Positions 43,221 through 50,837 of a DNA stretch of 64,000 nucleotides are shown piece by piece. The translations under genes were made by a program, and so were the position numbers. Position 1 is the stretch's first letter. Each line of letters starts with the position of its first letter. The stretch is taken from NCBI GenBank assembly GCA_018242685.1, contig JAFEBM010000034.1, positions 47,667 to 111,666 on the forward strand. The letters run 5' to 3'. The notes below the pieces were generated by a model. It saw only the letters and a list, made by a program, of their open reading frames with translations. It was not told the origin of the DNA and ran no database searches. This DNA is from Nitrospira sp. Its GTDB lineage: Bacteria; Nitrospirota; Nitrospiria; Nitrospirales; Nitrospiraceae.

Positions 43221-44549
43221 TTACTTCATCCGATGGAATTCGACGACGTCGCCTTGCCCGTCGAGCTCCACCGTAATAGGGGTCCCTTCCCTTGCTCCGT
43301 TCAGCGAAGATTTGCCTAAGTCTGCTGGATAGATCTGTTCCCCCTCCGGGGTCCAAAGTCTGACGCTGGCTCGATCCGAATCGGCAAATTCCAACGGACC
43401 CGTGATGAAGCGCCGGATAGGAGTAGAATCGGTGGAAGAGGAGAGATCCGCTACGACGTGGTGGTCATGCATACGCATGGTCAAGGTCTGACCGACCTTG
43501 GCATTTTTGATCCCGATCTTGGCGTTGACGTTGACGATCCCGATGGGAGTCCGAAAGAAAATGAAATTGGACTTCAGTTTTGAGATCGTTCCGGTCAGCA
43601 ACACATGCGCCTTGGCCCCATTGGTAGCCGCCTGGCTGATCTGAAGATCGAACTGCAGGTCGTGCACGCCGATGACGGTGTCCCTTCCGTCCACTTCGAC
43701 CGTCACGGACTGGCCGTCCTTGCGGGAAGCGAGCGCCCGCTCAAATGCGCCCATGTGGAATGCCTTCTCACCTTCCGGCGTCCAGCCAATCAACTGGGTG
43801 CCGTCTTCGAGGTCTCGCTTGAATGGTCCGGTCAGATAGCGGTGGACGAGCGCTCCATCGGTTCGCTTCACGATATCAACGACGACATGGTCTTCGTGGA
43901 TCAAAAAGGAGACTTCTTGCGAGGCGGGGAGGGTTTTGAGCGTGGTCTTCGAGCTGAGCGACATGAGTCCGATCGGTGTCTTCAGGAAGACAATCCCCGG
44001 CTTGGCCCGCCAGACCCGGCCAGTCAGCATGATGGAGGGGTTCACCTCAGTGAAAATGGGTGCTGTCCGATCGGGTTCCTGTTGAACAGCCGGCGGATTG
44101 TCCGTTTGTGGCTGAACGGCTGGAGAACTGTCGGGGGATTGAGTAGGCCGAGTCTCGCTGCTCTGAGACGGAACGGTGGCCGGCTGGTCGTTCTGTGAGT
44201 CAGGAGGGACAACCGCCTCCGCCTCGGACTGTCTGGGTGCTGTTTCATCAGTCTGAGGTTGCGTCTGAACAGGGACATTGACCTCCGATTCCGATGACTG
44301 CGTCTGGGGTTGCGTCGATGAAGAGGCCTCGACCACTGATTCCGAGGACTGCCTGGGCGCAGCTTGATCAGTCTGGGCTTGCGTTGGTGCAGCACCCTCG
44401 ACCACAGCTTGCGAAGCAGCAGGACGGTTCGTGAGCGGTGCTTGGGTCTTCTCTCCGTCCGCGAGACTTGCCGTGGCGCATCCGGCATTGACTGTTCCAA
44501 GGAGAAGCAACGCGTGCACTAACCGTCTGGTGTATGAAAAGCGATCCAT
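43221..44549 (-). CDS. lipoprotein with Gln/Ser/Pro linker and duplicated beta domain
   Basis: 442 residues. Signal and lipobox: LLLLGTVNAGC. Residues about 35-165 are a low-complexity linker rich in Gln, Ser, Thr, Pro and Glu with recurring TQPQTD-like and RQSE-like units. Then two copies of a beta domain: copy 1 begins MLTGRVWRAKPGIVFLKTPI, GLMSLSSKTTLK; copy 2 begins LLTGTISKLKSNFIFFRTPI, GIVNVNAKIGIK. Each copy contains a DHHVV/EDHVV segment, ITGPL/LTGPF and WTPEGE. Probably an envelope protein spanning the periplasm or surface-exposed. Located just upstream of the ECF sigma gene on the same strand. Family unknown. Confidence 0.75.
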   Translation of the reverse strand: MDRFSYTRRLVHALLLLGTVNAGCATASLADGEKTQAPLTNRPAASQAVVEGAAPTQAQTDQAAPRQSSESVVEASSSTQPQTQSSESEVNVPVQTQPQTDETAPRQSEAEAVVPPDSQNDQPATVPSQSSETRPTQSPDSSPAVQPQTDNPPAVQQEPDRTAPIFTEVNPSIMLTGRVWRAKPGIVFLKTPIGLMSLSSKTTLKTLPASQEVSFLIHEDHVVVDIVKRTDGALVHRYLTGPFKRDLEDGTQLIGWTPEGEKAFHMGAFERALASRKDGQSVTVEVDGRDTVIGVHDLQFDLQISQAATNGAKAHVLLTGTISKLKSNFIFFRTPIGIVNVNAKIGIKNAKVGQTLTMRMHDHHVVADLSSSTDSTPIRRFITGPLEFADSDRASVRLWTPEGEQIYPADLGKSSLNGAREGTPITVELDGQGDVVEFHRMK

Positions 44550-44812
44550 AAGAAGACGCGGATATTCAGTGTGGAGGTGGTGAATCTTTCGTTCTGACTA
44601 AACCCTTCGAGCTTCGCGGTCATGGCGCCGCGATCAATCACTGACCATCTATGCGAATATCATGGGCTCAGAATCGGAGTCAACTCGAAAGAGGAGTTGC
44701 GCGATTGGAAATCCGGCCTGTCCCTCGTCTGTCTATTTTCGTGTTCAAAGGCTCAGCTAAGATATCGAGAGTCCGCAGCGGACTCTGTCCGAATGGAGAG
44801 GAGGACTCAAGG

Positions 44813-45538
44813 ATGCAGACGAATGCCGCCGAGGTCGTCCGAGTGCACGATCTCACACACGATGTCCGTGAGCTCGACTTGCGATTGATCTCGCCTGCGA
44901 CACTGGACTTCCAGCCGGGGCAATTCATTTCTTTTGAGATTCCCGTCGAAGGGAGGCCGCATCCGATGACACGCGCCTATTCGATTGCCTCGCCGCCCAG
45001 TCAACGGAGCATCCTGACATTGGTCTTCAACCGCGTGGACCACGGACCAGGGTCGACATGGCTCTTTGGTCTCAAACCCGGCGATCCGGTCCATTTCAAG
45101 GGGCCGGCAGGAAGCTTTCGTCTGCGCGACGATGCGCCACGCAATCTCCTGTTTGTCGCGACCGGCACGGGGATTGCCCCGATCCGGTCTATGCTCCAGA
45201 CCCTGTTACCCAAAGGCACCCCGCAGGTCGTGTCCTTGCTATGGGGCCTCCGAGCCCTGCGGGATCTGTACTATCAGGAAGAGCTGCACGAACTGGCGGC
45301 GCGGCATCCCATGTTTCACAGTACCATCACATTGTCTCGTCCTGATCCGGGATGGACCGGTCCGACCGGTCGCGTCACCGCTCTGGTGCAGGAGCGTATC
45401 AAGACGGTGGACAACCTCGCCGTGTATCTCTGCGGAAACGGCGGCATGATCAAGGACGTGACCGACTTTCTCCGCTCGAAAAGCCTCTGCCCGATCTATC
45501 GCGAGAAGTGGTACGACGAAGAGCATGAAGAGTCATGA
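44813..45538 (+). CDS. ferredoxin-reductase-like FAD/NAD(P)H oxidoreductase
   Basis: 241 residues from ATG 44813 (GAGAGGAGG upstream); the open frame reaches back to 44651. FAD-binding RAYSIASPPS after the Greek-key barrel start (FQPGQFISFEIPVEG), then NAD(P)-binding GTGIAPIRSMLQTLL and LWGLRALRDLYY, and C-terminal YLCGNGGMIKDVTDFLR. This is the reductase module of the FNR superfamily without a 2Fe-2S domain. Its partner carrier is unknown. The last 135 coding bases are duplicated at 46542-46676. Confidence 0.88.
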   Translation: MQTNAAEVVRVHDLTHDVRELDLRLISPATLDFQPGQFISFEIPVEGRPHPMTRAYSIASPPSQRSILTLVFNRVDHGPGSTWLFGLKPGDPVHFKGPAGSFRLRDDAPRNLLFVATGTGIAPIRSMLQTLLPKGTPQVVSLLWGLRALRDLYYQEELHELAARHPMFHSTITLSRPDPGWTGPTGRVTALVQERIKTVDNLAVYLCGNGGMIKDVTDFLRSKSLCPIYREKWYDEEHEES

Positions 45539-45616
45539 CAGTGCTGTTCATGAGCTGGCCCGGGTTTCGTGGATATTAGGGTAAGACCTGGCGGGAGAAA
45601 CGCGAAGCGGAAGGCC
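45404..45616 (+). repeat. left copy of a 213-bp direct repeat flanking a toxin-antitoxin pair
   Basis: Starts ACGGTGGACAACC inside the oxidoreductase gene and runs past its stop. The right copy is 46542-46756. The coding part (135 bases) differs at only four positions; the non-coding part is more diverged, with a 2-base length difference. Confidence 0.95.
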
Positions 45617-45639
45617 CATACGCGCGCACCTGCTTCATA

Positions 45640-45668
45640 TTGGATTCCAGAAGACTCTCTGCTACACT
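45640..45668 (+). promoter_or_regulatory. promoter of the DUF104/PIN pair
   Basis: TTGGAT at 45640-45645, 17-base spacer, TACACT at 45663-45668; leader of about 70 bases to the antitoxin ATG. It lies just inside the left direct repeat, so the cassette carries its own promoter. Confidence 0.6.
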
Positions 45669-45744
45669 TCTTCCCTATATGAGACAGCTACATGCCCTAT
45701 GCTATCGATGAACGATCCGCTCACCTGACGGAAGGAGCAGCAAG

Positions 45745-45981
45745 ATGACGACCACGATACGGGCCCGAATGAAAGGTGGGATCATCGAACCGCTCGACCG
45801 CGTCGACTTGCCGGATGGGCAGGACATGATGATCACCATCCTCATCCCACCATCGACAACGGACCTACAAGCCTTTCGGTGCAGTGCCGGGAGATGGCAA
45901 GGCACGTTTGATCCTCAAGCGCTGATTGACGAAATCTACGCAGACCGTTTGGTGTTGACTCGTTCCGCTCCGGCTCTATGA
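45745..45981 (+). CDS. DUF104-family antitoxin
   Basis: 78 residues: TIRARMKGGIIEPLDRVDLP, DGQDMMITILIPP is the AF2212/DUF104 antitoxin pattern; the C-terminal RCSAGRWQGTFDPQALIDEI, YADR segment is the toxin-binding tail. GGAAGGAGC precedes the ATG. Its last codons overlap the PIN toxin start by 4 bases. Confidence 0.9.
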   Translation: MTTTIRARMKGGIIEPLDRVDLPDGQDMMITILIPPSTTDLQAFRCSAGRWQGTFDPQALIDEIYADRLVLTRSAPAL

Positions 45982-46388
45982 CTCTCCGTTACCTCCTCGA
46001 CACGGACTGGGTCATTCATTATCTTCATGGCCGTCATGACATCGTCAAACGAGTCCACGCCCTGAGCGAGCAAGGGCTCGCGCTGTCGACCGTCTCCCTC
46101 GCGGAGCTATACGAGGGAGTTTATTTCTCATCGAATCCATCCGACAACGAGTCCGCGCTTCAGGATTTTCTTCGTGGGGTGACGCTGCTTGGCCTCGATG
46201 AAGACACATGCAAGATATTTGGTCAGCACCGAGGACGCCTACGAAGGATGGGCAAAGCGGTGGGTGATTTCGATCTTTTGATTGGTGCAACAGGCTTGCG
46301 TTATGGATTGACGGTCCTCACGAACAATCGTCGTCACTTCGAGCTGATCGAGGGATTAACGGTTGAATCCCTCGATCCTGTAGTCTGA
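45978..46388 (+). CDS. vapC: VapC-like PIN-domain toxin
   Basis: 136 residues. YLLDTDWVIHYLHGRHDIVK gives the first PIN Asp, TVSLAELYEGVYFSSNP the Glu, GDFDLLIGATGLRYGLTVLT the third and fourth acidic residues, then NNRRHFELIEGL. PIN toxins are Mg-dependent RNases, often cutting tRNA. All acidic residues are present, so it should be active, kept in check by the DUF104 antitoxin. Confidence 0.93.
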   Translation: MTLRYLLDTDWVIHYLHGRHDIVKRVHALSEQGLALSTVSLAELYEGVYFSSNPSDNESALQDFLRGVTLLGLDEDTCKIFGQHRGRLRRMGKAVGDFDLLIGATGLRYGLTVLTNNRRHFELIEGLTVESLDPVV

Positions 46389-46541
46389 CCTACAGGCGAA
46401 TTCAGCCGGATTCGCCGATTCCTCATGGTACCGCTCCTTCCTTCGCTTCTTCTCGTGGTAGGAGAATCTCGATCTCTTTCCAAGATTGAGTCACGGTGAT
46501 TATCGGAAATCCAGCCTGCACCTAATTTTTCTGTCCGCAAT

Positions 46542-46756
46542 ACGGTGGACAACCTCGCCGTGTATCTCTGCGGAAACGGCGGCATGATCAAGGACGTGAC
46601 CGACTTTCTCCGCTCGAAAAGCCTCTGCCCAATCTATCGCGAGAAGTGGTACGACGAAGAGAATGAAGAGGAATGACATTTCTGTTCATGGGCCGGCCCG
46701 GATTTCGTGGACATTAAGTTAGGACCCGCCCGGGGAGCGACACGAAGCGGACGGCC
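46542..46756 (+). repeat. right copy of the direct repeat: 3' fragment of the oxidoreductase gene
   Basis: 46542-46676 encodes the last 44 residues of the oxidoreductase (TVDNLAVYLCGNGGMIKDVT onward, ending YDEENEEE and TGA) with no start or upstream part. Similarity continues to 46756 in the non-coding tail. It closes the toxin-antitoxin cassette on the right and runs straight into a REP-like sequence at 46748. Confidence 0.92.
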
Positions 46757-46791
46757 TCGCAAATCACAAGAAAAGTAGCTTGTCCTTTTTT
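46748..46791 (+). repeat. REP-like element, copy 1
   Basis: CGGACGGCCTCGCAAATCAC, AAGAAAAGTAGCTTGTCC and a T-run. It matches 47967-48010 (copy 3) at about 39-40 of 44 bases and, in part, the reverse complement of 47380-47400 (copy 2). Lies at the 3' end of the HEPN-like gene. Confidence 0.75.
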
Positions 46792-46795
46792 CCAT

Positions 46796-47263
46796 CTAAG
46801 CAGCTTGTTTTGTTGTCCGAAGCCTTTTGATTTGAGAATCGATCTGGCGAAGCACCTTCAGCCCAGTGATTGCGACTTCAGGAAGTTCTGCCATGCGCTG
46901 AGTCCAGGAGCGATTGTCACCAACTTCTATCTTGGCCATCTCGTGAAGCGCCTTGTTTCGCTTTTCCTTCCAGGATCGAACGCTAACGGCGACAAGTGCT
47001 TTTAGTTGTTCGTCCTTCTCCCTTTGCGCAACCAGTTTGATTAGCTTTTCCAGTGTTTTAAAGCTGTAATTCTCGCCAATCACAAAAGTCACACGACTCT
47101 CAAGACGATCAGTCAGTAGGCTTTCAGTGAGGGTGATGGCCTCAAGGAAATACTCGTCACTGATGGACTTGGAAATCCTCTTGTAGGCTTCCCGATAGAG
47201 ATCATGTCGTCTCAGACCTACATCATTGTGCGTCTGAGCAAGAGCACGTATACGATTTGACAT
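46796..47263 (-). CDS. small protein with HEPN-like Rx4H motif
   Basis: 155 residues from ATG 47263 (ATG 47281 also possible). All-helical composition: YREAYKRISKSISDEYFLEA, ITLTESLLTDRLESRVTFVI, LEKLIKLVAQREKDEQLKAL. The segment RSWKEKRNKALHEMAKIE contains R-x4-H (RNKALH), the catalytic motif of HEPN ribonucleases. HEPN proteins often act as toxins or abortive-infection effectors; there is no obvious nucleotidyltransferase (MNT) antitoxin next to it. Family assignment is an inference from one motif and fold type. Confidence 0.6.
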   Translation of the reverse strand: MSNRIRALAQTHNDVGLRRHDLYREAYKRISKSISDEYFLEAITLTESLLTDRLESRVTFVIGENYSFKTLEKLIKLVAQREKDEQLKALVAVSVRSWKEKRNKALHEMAKIEVGDNRSWTQRMAELPEVAITGLKVLRQIDSQIKRLRTTKQAA

Positions 47264-47379
47264 AGCCGACAATTCCCTCATTGGGTTGGGATTAAAATGA
47301 CGATTGCTGAGTCTCCAGACTTGAGTGTATTGGAATTAAAGAACCTTGCAAGAAATGGTTGTTTTCAGCAGAAAAATAG

Positions 47380-47400
47380 AAAAAGGGCTGGGCTACTTTT
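47380..47400 (-). repeat. REP-like element, inverted copy 2 (left end of RAYT unit)
   Basis: AAAAAGGGCTGGGCTACTTTT is close to the reverse complement of AAAAGTAGCCTGTCCCCTTTT at 47990-48010. Together they form imperfect inverted ends around the transposase gene. Confidence 0.65.
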
Positions 47401-47514
47401 CTGTCGCCTTCTCGACGCACCGTCTTTAATAAGGATGCCGACTATGCCGCCTTTCTCGATCTGCTCGGTACAGCCAAAGTCCGACATCGCATCAAGATTT
47501 TCGGCTTTTGCCTG

Positions 47515-47916
47515 ATGCCCAACCATTTCCATCTCGTCATTGCGCCCACGACCGGTGATGGGTTCAGTCCGTTCATGCAGTGGTGGATGACCAGTCATGT
47601 CCGGCGCTACCATCGGCACTACCGCAGTCATGGCCATGTCTGGCAAGGCCGCTTCAAGAGTTTTCCCATTCAGCAAGATGGGCATCTCCTCACCGTCCTC
47701 CGCTATGTGCTCCTCAATCCCGTACGTGCGGACCTGGTGGCCCACACTCAGGATTGGCGCTGGTCGAGCTTACATTTTCCTGCGCTCACCGACCCAGTTC
47801 CCATTCCCCTACCGGCAGAAGAGCCGTTCTCACTTGACCAGCCGCTCTCGCAGCCTGATCTGACCACGCTGCGCACCTGCGTCAATCGCCAACAACCGTT
47901 TGGCTCATCGAACTGA
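47515..47916 (+). CDS. REP-associated tyrosine transposase (RAYT), N-terminus shortened
   Basis: 133 residues from ATG 47515. It begins MPNHFHLVIAPTTGD with the HUH motif (HFH), followed by YRSHGHVWQGRFKSFPIQQD and LLTVLRYVLLNPVRADLVAH with the catalytic Tyr and the NPVRA signature. The same frame is open back to 47380 and reads RRTVFNKDADYAAFLDLLGT, RHRIKIFGFCLMPNHFH, clearly family sequence, but there is no ATG, GTG or TTG in it and the usual start (YHV..RGN-type strand) is absent. So about 60 residues may be untranslated or lost. Such proteins mobilise REP/REPIN repeats, here present at both ends. Confidence 0.85.
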   Translation: MPNHFHLVIAPTTGDGFSPFMQWWMTSHVRRYHRHYRSHGHVWQGRFKSFPIQQDGHLLTVLRYVLLNPVRADLVAHTQDWRWSSLHFPALTDPVPIPLPAEEPFSLDQPLSQPDLTTLRTCVNRQQPFGSSN

Positions 47917-49078
47917 CAAACGAGGATTGCCGCCAGGCTCGGTCTCGCATCGACCCTTCGTCCGCGCGGACGGCCCCGCAAATCACAAGAAAAGTAGCCT
48001 GTCCCCTTTTCACACCCGCACTCCTAATCCAATAAAGGTAGCTTCTTCTATAGAGGCAGGCAAGACTCTTGGAAAGGTAAAATCCGACCTTAAAGCTGAC
48101 CTCGAAGATGTCGAAAAAACGCATGGTCTACTAAAAGAGAGGAATGTCACTGTGTATGTAGTCAGTGGAGATAAACCGTCGCCCGATCTTAAAAAATTCT
48201 TTGTCGCTCAAGGGTTCTCTGCCGAACAATTGGAAAACGCATTTAACCCGGATATAGACACACACGGCCTAACTAATCATGACATTTCGATAATTCCGGC
48301 TGACAAGGCCTTCAAGCTAGGAGAGGTCGGCTATTCGAACACCATGAATCATGAGGTCGGACACGCGCTAACTGATGAGTGCGATGCTAAGGGTGGCCCT
48401 CATCCATGTGGCGGAGTGATGCAAACGCCAGTGTCCCCACGGGAAAATCTTGAATATGACAGCAAGTTTAGGAGGGCTGTAACAAGTAAGTTGACTTTGG
48501 TACCTGAGGTGAAGCGCTACACCGCCGTTTGGCAGCCAAGCACAGAGAATGAAGTCCAGGTCTACGAGTGGTCGTACCAAGACTACCGGGCGAAGTATGA
48601 CGAACTCTGGCAACAGGGCTGGCGGCTGAAGTTACTGAGTCCGTACGTCATCGACAATGAGGTACGCTACACGGCTGTCTGGCGTCCGAGCATCGAAGCG
48701 GAGATCCAGATCTATGACGCTCCGTACGAAGCATATCGCACGGAATATGACAAGCTGTGGAACCAGGGCTGGCGGCTGAAGCTCCTCAGTCTCTATGTGA
48801 TTAACAACGAAGTGCGCTACACCGCCGTCTGGCGCCCGATCACCGAGCCCGAAATACAGCTCTACGGATGGTCCATCGATGCCCTGCGAGCGAGGTACGA
48901 CGAGTTGTGGCAACAGGGCTGGCGACTGAAGCTGCTGAGCCCCTACGTGCTCAATGGAATCGTATGGTATACCGCCGTCTTCAAGCTGACTGAAGAGGGC
49001 GAGATTCAGATCTACGGCTGGTATTACGACGATTACCGGGCGGAGTATGACAAGCTATGGTACAGGGTTGGCGGTTGA
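47900..49078 (+). CDS. HExxH protein with four 50-residue tandem repeats
   Basis: 392 residues if ATG 47900 is used. That start lies inside the end of the transposase gene and residues 1-42 are encoded by its tail and the REP copy, so the original 5' end was probably lost. Residues about 45-190 form a domain with TMNHEVGHALTDE (HExxH at 151-155), a zincin-type metallopeptidase signature. From residue 204 come four repeats of 50 residues: RYTAVWxPSxExEIQxY, then YRAxYDxLWxQGWRLKLLSP. These resemble the BTRD1-type bacterial tandem repeats. The last repeat is cut: between TGG and CAGGGTTGGCGG near 49060 one base seems missing, giving LWYRVGG and stop in place of LWxQGWRLKLLNVF ending at about 49099. 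Confidence 0.65.
   Translation: MAHRTDKRGLPPGSVSHRPFVRADGPANHKKSSLSPFHTRTPNPIKVASSIEAGKTLGKVKSDLKADLEDVEKTHGLLKERNVTVYVVSGDKPSPDLKKFFVAQGFSAEQLENAFNPDIDTHGLTNHDISIIPADKAFKLGEVGYSNTMNHEVGHALTDECDAKGGPHPCGGVMQTPVSPRENLEYDSKFRRAVTSKLTLVPEVKRYTAVWQPSTENEVQVYEWSYQDYRAKYDELWQQGWRLKLLSPYVIDNEVRYTAVWRPSIEAEIQIYDAPYEAYRTEYDKLWNQGWRLKLLSLYVINNEVRYTAVWRPITEPEIQLYGWSIDALRARYDELWQQGWRLKLLSPYVLNGIVWYTAVFKLTEEGEIQIYGWYYDDYRAEYDKLWYRVGG
47967..48010 (+). repeat. REP-like element, copy 3 (right end of RAYT unit)
   Basis: CGGACGGCCCCGCAAATCAC, AAGAAAAGTAGCCTGTCCCC and TTTT. Direct copy of 46748-46791 and partly inverted to 47380-47400. It defines the right boundary of the roughly 630-base transposase unit. 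Confidence 0.75.
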
Positions 49079-49386
49079 AGCTACTGAATGTCTTCTGAAG
49101 CACTATGCGAAGCTAAATAAGACATATTAGCTCGGCAACGGTATCATGCTGCCGAAATGGAGAAAGCCTGTTGGACGAGGCGCCGACCACAAACCCGAGC
49201 TCTGCTAGATCATAACCGGTGCTGAGGACCAGTTCTCAACCTTGTACCGTGTGAAGACCTTGATGTGCTTCGGCATGATGGGGCGACTTTAAACCGTCCA
49301 TTGAATCTCTGAGACCCGCGACGGCGATATGCGAAAGCGAACGGCCACCTGCTGCAACGGGTCATTCGCCGCCCGGCGTAACATGC
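49079..49386 (+). other. intergenic, no supported gene
   Basis: 308 bases between the repeat protein and der. The first 20 bases are the displaced end of the repeat gene. On the reverse strand 49289-49370 reads ANDPLQQVAVRFRISPSRVS, which looks like a helix-turn-helix fragment, possibly from a decayed regulator, but it has no start and no flanking homology I can name. Confidence 0.4.
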
Positions 49387-50769
49387 TTACTTCTTCCTGA
49401 CCATGAGGCGGAGTGGTGTGCCGGTGAATTGGTAGGTCTCGCGCAGTTGATTCTCCAAATATTTCAGATAGGAGGGCGTGAGGTCTTCCGGATGGCCGAC
49501 GAATAATGCAAAGACCGGCGGTTTGGTGGCCACCTGTGTGATATAGGCGGATTTCGTCACGGCCGACGGCTTGTGCTTGCGAACCGGCAAGGGATGGCTG
49601 ACCAGAATCTTCTGCAGCCACGTATTCAGCGCGCCGGTGGGGACACGCTTGGTAAACATGCTGTACACGTCCTTGAGAAGAGGAAACAGACGATGGACGG
49701 ATTCTGGTTTCAGGGCTGATCCATACAGGATCGGAGCCCAGGTCAGAAAAGGGAACCGGCGACGGAATTCGAGTTCATACTCTTGTCGCGCCGTACCATC
49801 TCCGGCCCGTAAGTCCCACTTGTTGATCAACAGAATGCAGGCACGCCCTTGTTTCAGAATGGCCCCAGCGATCTTGGTGTCTTGTTCCGTGACTCCTTCC
49901 AGACCATCAAGTAGGAGGACAGCGATGTCGGACCGACCGATGGCACGGAGCGATCGGAGGACGCTGTAGCCTTCCACTCCTCGGTCGACCTTGCCGCGCC
50001 GCCTGATGCCCGCCGTGTCGGTGAAGATATAGCGTTGATCCTGGTGCGTAACCAGAGAGTCGATCGGATCACGTGTCGTTCCTGGAACATCGCTGACCAC
50101 GACCCGTTCCTCCCCAAGCAGTGCATTCACGAGGGTGGATTTGCCGACATTCGGGCGTCCTACCACGGCCACGCGAGGGAGTTGTTGCAGCTCGTCGGAC
50201 TCGTCAGCAGACGGAAGGAGCGGGTACATGGCATCCAACAGCTCAGCGACACCGAGGCCATGCTCGGCGGACACAGGGTAGAGCTGGTCGGTGCCCAAGC
50301 GATAGAAGTCGGCGAGCAAGGGCTCGGACTTCGGCGTATCGATCTTGTTGATCACATAGAACAGGGGCTTCGTTACTCCGCGCAACAACCGCACGACTTC
50401 GTGATCCGGCGGGGTCAATCCTGAGCGACCGTCCAAGAGCACGATGAGGATATCCGCTTCAGCAATCGCCAGTTCCGACTGTCGCCGAATCAGGGACAAC
50501 ATGCTGTCGGAGGTAGACAGATCCAGTCCCCCTGTATCGACCAGCCGAAACCTTCGATTGCGGTACGAGGCGTCGGCATAGTTGCGGTCACGGGTCACGC
50601 CGGGTACGTCGTCCACAATGGCGATCTTCGCGCCTAGGATCTTATTAAACAGCGTCGATTTCCCCACGTTCGGCCTGCCGATGATGGCGACAAGAGGCGG
50701 TGGTTCGCTTTCCGTGGAAAGCAACGGCAGGGTCGGTTCTTGTTTAGGAGCTGGTGTCGTGCGCGGCAT
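49387..50769 (-). CDS. der: ribosome-biogenesis GTPase Der (EngA)
   Basis: 460 residues from ATG 50769; the open frame goes to 50856 but would overlap the divergent HAD gene. Two G domains in tandem: IIGRPNVGKSTLFNKILGAK, DVPGVTRDR, DTGGLD, NKID; and VVGRPNVGKSTLVNALLGEE, DVPGTTRDPID, DTAGIRRRGK, NKWD; then the C-terminal KH-like domain. Der assists 50S maturation and is essential in most bacteria. Confidence 0.96.
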   Translation of the reverse strand: MPRTTPAPKQEPTLPLLSTESEPPPLVAIIGRPNVGKSTLFNKILGAKIAIVDDVPGVTRDRNYADASYRNRRFRLVDTGGLDLSTSDSMLSLIRRQSELAIAEADILIVLLDGRSGLTPPDHEVVRLLRGVTKPLFYVINKIDTPKSEPLLADFYRLGTDQLYPVSAEHGLGVAELLDAMYPLLPSADESDELQQLPRVAVVGRPNVGKSTLVNALLGEERVVVSDVPGTTRDPIDSLVTHQDQRYIFTDTAGIRRRGKVDRGVEGYSVLRSLRAIGRSDIAVLLLDGLEGVTEQDTKIAGAILKQGRACILLINKWDLRAGDGTARQEYELEFRRRFPFLTWAPILYGSALKPESVHRLFPLLKDVYSMFTKRVPTGALNTWLQKILVSHPLPVRKHKPSAVTKSAYITQVATKPPVFALFVGHPEDLTPSYLKYLENQLRETYQFTGTPLRLMVRKK

Positions 50770-50837
50770 AACTTGTCGGACGGTAACATAGGATTTTTCC
50801 CAAAGACAACCGGCCTCCTTCGGGTATACTTTGCGCC

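Noticed and set aside
49289..49621. 110-residue reverse frame with an HTH-like tail
   Set aside because: Most of it is a shadow of der; the HTH-like tail has no start or supporting context.
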